Of a stretch of DNA of 12,589 bases, positions 7,290 to 12,589 are shown piece by piece. The DNA is from an uncultured Desulfovibrio sp. Its GTDB lineage: Bacteria; Desulfobacterota; Desulfovibrionia; Desulfovibrionales; Desulfovibrionaceae. Numbering within the stretch: position 1 is the first letter of the stretch; each line of letters opens with the position of its first letter. The stretch covers positions 1-12,589 of the forward strand of contig CAMWTD010000039.1 of assembly GCA_947177085.1 (NCBI GenBank). The letters run 5' to 3'. Under the pieces are notes generated by a model, which was not told the DNA's origin, ran no database searches, and saw only the letters and a program-made list of their open reading frames with translations. The translations under genes were made by a program, and so were the position numbers.

Positions 7290-9538
7290 TGTTGCGCGCC
7301 CCCCTTCTTCTGTCCCAGCAGAGACTGGTAGCCAATGGCGAGCTGCTTATCCGTATAACTTCCCCACGCCCCCTTGGGCCGGATATTGGCGGCTTTCAGG
7401 GCATCAATGACGTTGCCGTACTCGGGCGTACCCTGCTTCGGTCGTATGTCAGGGTGTCTGTCCAGCACGCGGGGCACGAGCCCTTGTGCCGTCTCCACAT
7501 CGCTGTTGTAGAGAAGACCAGGATTTACCAAAGCGATATTCTTGAAGAACTCCTCGAGTTCCCGACGCAAACGCGGAGCATCCTTCTTTTCGTCCGCATC
7601 CGTCTGCGAGAGGAAGAGCGCCTTCAGGGCACTCCGCGAGCCTGCGCCAAATTTTTTGGCAAATTCCTTGTTCTCATCCACGCCAAGCCATTCATCGGCC
7701 TTGGCATCAAAAGTGGTCATGATGGAGGGCAGCGCCTCCTTGTAGGACTTGCTCTCGAATTTCCTCACCGTTGCGGGCGTGAGGCGTGAGCCGTACTCCG
7801 CACGGATGTCAAACTCCTCGCCAGCTTCAAGGCGTTCACTGACATCCAGGACGGCCAGCTTGTCATCATGGCGTCCGGGATTGCGGAGGTTGTCGGCGAT
7901 TCGGTAGAACTCGGGGCGGTCTTCCAAATCCAGGCTATCCCCAATTTCCCGCATCCTCTGGTAGCTTTGCTCTGGCGGCAGCTTGGCAGCCTCTTCCATT
8001 TCTTTACACCGGGCACGCAGTTTTTCGCGCCGCATCTGATTGCGTACCGTCTCTCTTGCGTTGGCATCATGCAAAATAGCCTGCCGCCCGGCGTCATAGA
8101 CATCGCGCTTGCTGGGGTTGTTGCCGTACATGGTTTCCCATGCAGTGAGCCGCTCAGAAACTGGCATGTTCGTGGTGGAGGAGAGGAATCCGTCCACGGC
8201 CTGCTTCTTCTGCATGGTATCAAGCTGCTTCTGGAGTTGCGCCCGTTGCGCAGGGGAGAGCAACGTGGATGCACCACTTGCCTGAACGGTGCCTTCACCT
8301 TTCTTTGCCGCTTCGCCCACGATGTTCGGTTTTTCCCCTGCCAGCAGAGCCTTCGCTGCCTGCATGGCTTCATCTACCGATATATTTACCCGCTGCGCGC
8401 CATGTTCCATAACGGGCATCCATTTTATGAGGCCGGCAAGAATTTTCGGGTCGCGGAAGTCAATTTTTGCCTTCGGGTCAATGCCCAGTTTACTGCCAAG
8501 AAAGGCAGCATACTTTTCCGGGTCATTGGCTCCGTCACCCTTGGGCGCGTAGATCTTCACCATGTCCAGCAGGGATTCAGCATGCCAGCCTTTTTCCGGC
8601 GCATTGGCGTAGCGCAAAGGGCGCTCGCCAAGCCCCATGAGGCCGTCTTGGCGCGACGCATAGGCAACAAAATTGCCCTTGGTGTTCTTGACATTGCCGA
8701 AGTTGTAGGCTGCCAAGTTGCGCTCTGAGAGACTGCCCGGCGCGCTGGCTGTTCCGCCCCCGATGGCCCGTTCCGCGGCATCCAGGTCCCCGGCAGCGAT
8801 GAGTGCGCTGGCCCGGTCAAAAGCCAGCTTCCCGCGCACCTCGGCGAACTTGGCGTCGCGGAAGCCCTCGTCCCAGCCGCTGCGTGCCCCCATGCGCTCG
8901 TATTCCGCCTTGATGATGCCCACGGCATTGGCGAGCGCCGCCTCGTCCCCCGGATTCTCCAGGGCGAGGTTGCGGGCGTTGAGGATGCTGCCCTCGCTCA
9001 CCGTGTTCTGGAAGGCGATGTTCTCCTTGTTGACCTTGCCCACGGCCCAGGCGTCGCTCTGGGCGTCCAGCTTGTCGGCCGCGCGGCTGAACATGCGGTG
9101 GCCGATGTCGCCGAGCTTAGCGCCGAGGCGCTCCCGGGCGTCGGCGCGCCAGCGGGCGAGCCGGGCTTCCACGCCTTCCTCGCCGAGGGCGTTCTTGCCC
9201 TCCAGCGTATTGAGCTCGGCCCTAAGGCGCATTTCCTCCTGCTGGTAGTGATTGAAGGCATTTTGCGCCACCGCGGATTCATAGTCGCCATAGGCCTTGA
9301 GGCCCACCTGCACGGCGTGGTCCGCCGCCTTCGCAAGCCCGGCCACGGCCGCGCCCCGGTCCGCGTCGGCCTGCGCCGCCACCTTGACGGCAGCGGCTGC
9401 CACCCTCGCGCCCTCGCCGGAAAGCCGCCCGCCCATGCCGGAGCCGGGCACATAGGGCGCGCCGCTCCCCTGATATTCCGGGAGCGCCCCGCCGCGAGGC
9501 TTGAGCGGGATCATCATGTTGCCATAGACGCCTGCCAT
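7286..9538 (-). CDS. Internal virion / ejection protein, T7 gp15 position
   Basis: 750 residues, nearly the length of T7 gp15 (747). ATG at 9538 follows AGGGAGGG with 4 bases between, 10 bases after the preceding gene's stop. Layout: flexible Gly/Pro-rich N-terminus (1-45); Ala-rich helical region with coiled-coil character (45-270) containing ARLARWRADARERLGAKLGD; a distinct globular segment (about 274-382) with AYNFGNVKNTKGNFVAYASR, WHAESLLDMVKIYAPKGDG and KWMPVMEHG; then a helical, charged C-terminal half (425-750). No signal peptide or transmembrane helix. N-terminal style and genomic position match podovirus proteins annotated as internal virion or structural proteins. I infer assembly into the inner core and ejection through the nozzle. 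The central segment recalls 'NPGNI'-type domains found in phage structural proteins, suspected to act on cell wall. Role by context: good; direct homology to gp15 not shown. Confidence 0.75.
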   Translation of the reverse strand: MAGVYGNMMIPLKPRGGALPEYQGSGAPYVPGSGMGGRLSGEGARVAAAAVKVAAQADADRGAAVAGLAKAADHAVQVGLKAYGDYESAVAQNAFNHYQQEEMRLRAELNTLEGKNALGEEGVEARLARWRADARERLGAKLGDIGHRMFSRAADKLDAQSDAWAVGKVNKENIAFQNTVSEGSILNARNLALENPGDEAALANAVGIIKAEYERMGARSGWDEGFRDAKFAEVRGKLAFDRASALIAAGDLDAAERAIGGGTASAPGSLSERNLAAYNFGNVKNTKGNFVAYASRQDGLMGLGERPLRYANAPEKGWHAESLLDMVKIYAPKGDGANDPEKYAAFLGSKLGIDPKAKIDFRDPKILAGLIKWMPVMEHGAQRVNISVDEAMQAAKALLAGEKPNIVGEAAKKGEGTVQASGASTLLSPAQRAQLQKQLDTMQKKQAVDGFLSSTTNMPVSERLTAWETMYGNNPSKRDVYDAGRQAILHDANARETVRNQMRREKLRARCKEMEEAAKLPPEQSYQRMREIGDSLDLEDRPEFYRIADNLRNPGRHDDKLAVLDVSERLEAGEEFDIRAEYGSRLTPATVRKFESKSYKEALPSIMTTFDAKADEWLGVDENKEFAKKFGAGSRSALKALFLSQTDADEKKDAPRLRRELEEFFKNIALVNPGLLYNSDVETAQGLVPRVLDRHPDIRPKQGTPEYGNVIDALKAANIRPKGAWGSYTDKQLAIGYQSLLGQKKGGAQQ
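8393..8719 (-). other. Central NxGN-type globular domain in the gp15-position protein
   Basis: Residues about 274-382 stand out from the helical flanks. Landmarks are AYNFGNVKNTKGNF, YASRQDGLMGL, HAESLLDMVKIYAPKGDGAN, Y..FLGSKLGIDP and D..ILAGLIKWMPVMEHG. This order (N-x-G-N-hydrophobic; F-x-x-Y/F-x-x-x-x-x-G; I-x-x-Y/W-A-P; acidic-N-D-x-x-x-Y; final Met-Glu-x-Gly) resembles a compact domain seen in phage virion proteins beginning NPGNI. G+C over 8341-8700 is about 55% by hand count, lower than most of the window. Function unknown; peptidoglycan contact is only a guess. Confidence 0.45.
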
Positions 9539-9542
9539 GCCG

Positions 9543-9550
9543 CCCTCCCT
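9543..9550 (-). promoter_or_regulatory. Ribosome binding site for the gp15-position gene
   Basis: Minus-strand AGGGAGGG lies 4 bases before the ATG at 9538 and overlaps the stop codon of the preceding gene by two bases. It supports the Met at 9538 over later in-frame Met codons. Confidence 0.6.
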
Positions 9551-10214
9551 AGCGTGTCCTGATGGTGGCGGTCTTGCCCGAGGGGTGGCGCATGGTGAGC
9601 GTCTCGGGCGTCACCTTGTCCCAGAGCGTGGTGTAGCTGTCCTGGCTCGACTGGTACTTTCCCCAGGTGCTCCCCATGGCCGCGATGCCGCCAAGGGCCG
9701 TGCCCGCCGCGTTCATCCAGCCATTGCTCCCGGCCTTGTCCGCCGCCGAGGCATAGGCCGCGGCGCTGGCCTCGTGCCCTGCCGCCTCCTGCCCGAAGTT
9801 CCAGCCCTGGAGCTGCGTCTGGTAGCCCGCGTCCTGCCCCTTGTGGTAGAGGCTGATGGCGTCCATCTCGCCCTGCGCCGCCGTGTCCGCCTGCAAGTCA
9901 AGGTTGCTGCCCACATCCACGCTGGCGCCGGACGCGCCCATGGCCGCGCGCTGCCTGCCGATGAGCCGCGCAGTCTCCTGCCTTTTGGCGGTCATGTTTT
10001 CATAGCCCTCGCGGCGCTGGGCGCTGGCCTGCTCCTCGGCGAGCTGCTGGTTCTGGCGCGCAATGTCCGCCTGGTATTTCGCCTGCTTGGACTGCGCCTC
10101 CATCTGCGCCTGTTGCGCCTTGCTCTGGCCGATGGCCTGATAGACGCCCATGCCCGTGCTCAGGGCCGTACTCGCCAGGCTGATTGCCGTGACCGCCGCC
10201 GCGCTCATTGCCAT
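9549..10214 (-). CDS. Internal virion protein, T7 gp14-like
   Basis: 221 residues (T7 gp14: 196). An apolar N-terminus (1-28, AVTAISLASTALSTGMGVYQ) is followed by a Gln/Ala-rich helix (30-85) and then the block RQRAAMGASGASVDVGSNLD (88-107) leading to DTAAQGEMDAISLYHKGQDA. This block ('G.QRA..AASG..V..GS...L..DTA..GE.DA') is the hallmark I recognise in gp14-type virion proteins of podoviruses and prophages. A second small-residue apolar patch (168-182) lies near the C-terminus. In T7, gp14 is ejected first and sits in the outer membrane; the same site is inferred here. Two Met codons (10214 and 10208) compete for the start. The Shine-Dalgarno sequence is 4 bases from the first and 10 from the second, so the true start may be two codons later. 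Confidence 0.82.
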   Translation of the reverse strand: MAMSAAAVTAISLASTALSTGMGVYQAIGQSKAQQAQMEAQSKQAKYQADIARQNQQLAEEQASAQRREGYENMTAKRQETARLIGRQRAAMGASGASVDVGSNLDLQADTAAQGEMDAISLYHKGQDAGYQTQLQGWNFGQEAAGHEASAAAYASAADKAGSNGWMNAAGTALGGIAAMGSTWGKYQSSQDSYTTLWDKVTPETLTMRHPSGKTATIRTR

Positions 10215-10218
10215 AGTG

Positions 10219-10225
10219 CCTCCCC
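10219..10225 (-). promoter_or_regulatory. Ribosome binding site for the gp14-like gene
   Basis: Minus-strand GGGGAGG sits in the 14-base gap after the nozzle gene's stop. Spacing is 4 bases to the ATG at 10214 and 10 bases to the ATG at 10208, so it does not decide between them. Confidence 0.55.
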
Positions 10226-10228
10226 CGC

Positions 10229-12313
10229 TCAGTTCTCGCCAAAGTCCACATCCGCCATGAGGGCCACCAGCCGGAAGGGTACGGGCCTGTCCTGGATGAT
10301 CCAGACCGTGGCATCCGCGTCCTGCCCGGAGGGCAGCGTGATCTCCACATCCCCGCTGAAGGGCTGGCAGGCCTCGCCCCAGACGGCCGGCCCAAAGGGC
10401 AGGTCATAGGCTTCGAGCCCCTGCCAGGCATCGGCGTTGAAAAGGTCGCCCGCCCGGCTGGCCGCATACCGGCCGCCCACGCTGCGGAAAAGCCGCAAGC
10501 TGCATTTGCCGTAGGCGCGCCGCTTGCCCAGCGTCGAGCCCGCCTGGGTATCCGTTTCCAGCGGCATGGGAGCCAGGGCGGAAACATAGTTCAGCCCGGC
10601 CTGTACCTTGCGCGCGGCAAAGGGCAGCACGATTTTGCCGTCAGAGACTTTCAGCCCCTCCACCGGGCTGCCGTCCGCCAGCGCCACCACGTCACAGCCT
10701 TCCAGATGCCCGAGCCCGGCGAACTCCTCCACGGGCCGGGCGCTTTCGAGGGTCCTGCCGCAATCCACAAAGAAGGCGTCCTCGATGGCCGCCGCCTCCG
10801 CAAAGCGCGGACTCAGCATCTCGAGAAAATACGCAGCTTCGCCCGCCACCTCACGCTCAACCACCAGCAGCACCACGTCCCCCTCGGCCCCGGAGATGGC
10901 CGCGGCGGAAAGCACCTTGCCCCTGGTCACATGGCGCGACCAGCCATAGACATTCTGCTCCTTCATGTAGGTGAGAGAGAGCAGGACGCCGTCCTCGCGC
11001 ACGGCCCAGATATTGGAGCCCGGGGACTGCTGGAAGCACCATTGCCGGATGCCGCACCCCTCCACGAGCTGCGGCGCGAGCAGGGAGAGGTCGTTGCCGG
11101 CATAGCCGTCCGACTCCCACGAATAAAAGAGGTCCCGCACATGCGAGCCCGAGCGCTGGCAGTGCATGACCGACTGCCCGATGATCATGGGCGCGAGCGC
11201 GGAACTGCCCCAATAGGACTGCACGGAAATCTGCACATCCTTGGGCGTGATGGCCGCGCCGGAGGAGGTCGCCTTGTATTCCGCGCCGGACGTGCCGATG
11301 AGCAGGTCGCCGAAGCTGGCTATCCACTTGATTTCGTCGATGCTGCCCGAGGCCAGCATGTACTCCACGGGGGCGTCGTCCTGGAGCGGACGGGACTTGC
11401 GGAAGTTCTCATAATCCCCGGTGCGGCTCATGAAAAACGAGGCCGGGTCATTCTTCGTGCCCCCGAGCACCATGCGCTGCTGGTGGAAAGCTACCGTCGC
11501 CGGGTGATTGCCGCCCGTGAAGGGGTTCCAGTCTTCCTTGGGCGTGAGGGAAGTGTCGGCCTCATAGTTCTGGTCGCTGAAGCTCGTCTTCCGCGCCACG
11601 CCGATGAAGCCGTAATAGCCCGCGCTCTCCCGGTACACGTTGTATTCCACGGCTCCGGCCACGGCAGTCCAGGAAAGGCTCACCGAATTGCCCACCACCC
11701 AGTCAGTGGGGAACTTGCCCGTGACGCCCTTCACCGCCGAGGGCAGGGATTCCACGCCGTCGGCGTCCAGCGCCGTGACGACGTAGTTGAGCGTATAGGT
11801 GTCGCTGTCCTCCTTCTCCCCCTTCCAGGAGACGGCAAGGCCCGTGGGCGCGGCGATGCTGTGATTGAGGGCCACTTCCCTGATGCTCCACTGATAATTG
11901 GGGGCCGTGCCGGAGCGCGTGATCTTCCTGAGCGCGTAGTTCTTGTGCGCGAGATAGACCACGTCGCCCACCTGCGCGATGGAGAGCCCGTAGACATGAG
12001 CGAGCGCATAGGGGCTTGCGAGCTCGACCCCGGCCACGATGCCGGAAGGCGACGCCACGCGGATGCGCCCGGCGCTGAATATGAGGACATAGGTGTTTTC
12101 CGGCTCGGTATTGAACTGGAAGGGCAAAAGCACAGCCGGCCCGTCCAGTTGGGCCACAAAGCGCATCCCCGGCCTGCGCTCGATGTCGCCATGCAGGTTG
12201 GGGATGAAGTTGCGGCAGCACTGCAAAAAGGTCCCGGCCTTTTTCAGGTCATAGCGGGCCGAGAGCGTGGGCGTGACCTCCCCGCCCGTAAAATTGCGGA
12301 AGACGACGCGCAC
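10229..12313 (-). CDS. Tail nozzle / tail tubular protein B-like (T7 gp12 type), GTG start
   Basis: 694 residues from GTG (T7 gp12: 794). The N-terminus RVVFRNFTGGEVTPTLSAR then CCRNFIPNLHGDIERRPGMR matches the conserved 'F..GE.sP.L..R.D.......C.NfiP...G...rRPG..F' opening of podovirus nozzle and stabilisation proteins. It is followed by strand-rich repeats such as LLPFQFNTEPENTYVLIF. Residues about 156-250 look like a fibronectin-III-like insert (APTGLAVSW ... YVVTALDADGVES ... VEYNVYRESAGYYGFIGVA). Then come VAFHQQRMVLGGTKNDPASF and SRTGDYENF, typical of the beta-propeller part. The nozzle closes the portal channel and releases DNA and ejection proteins, which fits the three downstream genes. 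A 12-residue Arg-rich extension to an upstream Met is possible but less likely, because AGGAGG lies 6 bases before the GTG. Confidence 0.85.
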   Translation of the reverse strand: MRVVFRNFTGGEVTPTLSARYDLKKAGTFLQCCRNFIPNLHGDIERRPGMRFVAQLDGPAVLLPFQFNTEPENTYVLIFSAGRIRVASPSGIVAGVELASPYALAHVYGLSIAQVGDVVYLAHKNYALRKITRSGTAPNYQWSIREVALNHSIAAPTGLAVSWKGEKEDSDTYTLNYVVTALDADGVESLPSAVKGVTGKFPTDWVVGNSVSLSWTAVAGAVEYNVYRESAGYYGFIGVARKTSFSDQNYEADTSLTPKEDWNPFTGGNHPATVAFHQQRMVLGGTKNDPASFFMSRTGDYENFRKSRPLQDDAPVEYMLASGSIDEIKWIASFGDLLIGTSGAEYKATSSGAAITPKDVQISVQSYWGSSALAPMIIGQSVMHCQRSGSHVRDLFYSWESDGYAGNDLSLLAPQLVEGCGIRQWCFQQSPGSNIWAVREDGVLLSLTYMKEQNVYGWSRHVTRGKVLSAAAISGAEGDVVLLVVEREVAGEAAYFLEMLSPRFAEAAAIEDAFFVDCGRTLESARPVEEFAGLGHLEGCDVVALADGSPVEGLKVSDGKIVLPFAARKVQAGLNYVSALAPMPLETDTQAGSTLGKRRAYGKCSLRLFRSVGGRYAASRAGDLFNADAWQGLEAYDLPFGPAVWGEACQPFSGDVEITLPSGQDADATVWIIQDRPVPFRLVALMADVDFGEN

Positions 12314-12314
12314 C

Positions 12315-12589
12315 CTAGGCCTCCTGCGCCTTGGCAACAGCGGGCGCATCCGGCCACGGCGTCAGCTCTCCGCCGCCGTCAAAGGGCGCTCCCTCCTGCG
12401 CGGGCAGCTCGCAGAGGGCCTCGGCATAGGCGTCCCATGCGGCAAGTTGTGCCGTCACGTCCGCGCCCGCGCGTTCCTTGCGTCGTAATTCGGCCACAGC
12501 CACGTCATAGTCGGCCAGTTTTACTTTCCGCGCTGCCCGCAAAAGCTCGAAGCGCTCGGCCTCGGTCTCCGGGCTCGCGAGCCAGCGGG
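12315..12589 (-). CDS. Tail-fibre assembly-like protein, C-terminal part (5' end outside window)
   Basis: 90 residues are visible, ending in TAG at 12315-12317; the frame is open to the window edge, so the start is not seen. A TTG at 12542 could be read as a start, but the frame continues in coding style upstream (WLASPETEAERFEL), so it is more likely internal. The order 'LLRAARKVKLADYDVAV ... LAAWDAYAEALCELPAQEG ... LTPWPDAP' resembles the C-terminus of phage tail-fibre assembly (Caudo_TAP-like) proteins: a helix with 'L...D..v', then 'W..YR.aLrdlp.Q.GfP...WP..P'. Such chaperones help fibres fold or trimerise. The next gene starts one base after its stop, so both are on one message. Family moderate; a different small phage protein with this tail is possible. 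Confidence 0.55.
   Translation of the reverse strand, partial: RWLASPETEAERFELLRAARKVKLADYDVAVAELRRKERAGADVTAQLAAWDAYAEALCELPAQEGAPFDGGGELTPWPDAPAVAKAQEA
12320..12325 (-). promoter_or_regulatory. Ribosome binding site deciding the GTG start of the nozzle gene
   Basis: A perfect AGGAGG on the minus strand lies within the last codons of the upstream gene, 6 bases before GTG at 12313. The GTG begins one base after the upstream TAG. This favours the GTG over the in-frame Met at 12349, which would add MRPLLPRRRRPR and overlap the upstream gene by 35 bases. Confidence 0.8.

Noticed and set aside
7868..8728. Plus-strand open frame of 286 codons, with others near 7229-7789 and 9098-9562
   Set aside because: Shadows opposite the 750-residue virion protein; no family resemblance and no operon logic on the plus strand.
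9539..9548. Possible terminator or promoter in the gaps between virion genes
   Set aside because: Gaps are 1-14 bases and filled by ribosome binding sites; no inverted repeat with a T-run or -35/-10 pair was seen.
9537..10409. Plus-strand open frame of 290 codons across the gp14-like gene and the nozzle 3' end
   Set aside because: It runs antisense across two well-supported minus-strand genes and their short gap; composition is that of a shadow frame.
10857..11327. Minus-strand frame of 156 codons inside the nozzle gene
   Set aside because: Out-of-frame reading of the nozzle coding sequence; the nozzle frame carries the conserved motifs.

Overview
The window is a densely packed, G+C-rich (roughly 60-70% in most stretches) late-gene segment of a tailed phage or prophage. 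All genes read on the minus strand, so transcription runs from high to low coordinates. No RNA gene, CRISPR array, insertion sequence, promoter or terminator was seen. The longest gap between genes is 14 bases, so the segment looks like the interior of one operon. Base composition and protein style would fit a prophage of a Desulfovibrio-like or other high-GC proteobacterial host, but no host gene is present and this is only an impression.

Gene order in the direction of transcription: (1) the 3' end of a small gene resembling tail-fibre assembly proteins (12315-12589, cut by the window edge); (2) a 694-residue protein resembling the podovirus tail nozzle / tail tubular protein B, T7 gp12 type (10229-12313, GTG start); (3) a 221-residue internal virion protein of T7 gp14 type (9549-10214); (4) a 750-residue internal virion protein in the T7 gp15 position and almost the same length as gp15 (7286-9538); (5) an enormous open frame of more than 2,429 codons (7289 down to the window edge with no stop), in the T7 gp16 position. 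Together they suggest a short-tailed virion whose nozzle is followed by three ejection proteins that enter the cell with, or ahead of, the DNA.

The most notable object is the giant gene. It is open over the whole lower 58% of the window and carries domains typical of phage polyvalent proteins: a glycine/alanine-rich apolar segment near residues 310-350; a BECR-fold (Barnase-EndoU-ColicinE5/D-RelE) nuclease-like domain near residues 910-1012; an LPD3-like domain near 1092-1190 encoded by an unusually AT-rich stretch; a zincin-like metallopeptidase with HETAH at residues 1273-1277; a long charged coiled coil near 1602-1675; and a C-terminal region with a GGYYP motif and apolar helices resembling LPD38-type modules. 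The attractive hypothesis is an ejected multi-domain effector that combines the structural job of a gp16-like protein with a toxin-like nuclease and a protease acting in the newly infected cell. Domain names come from recognising sequence patterns by eye, not from a search.
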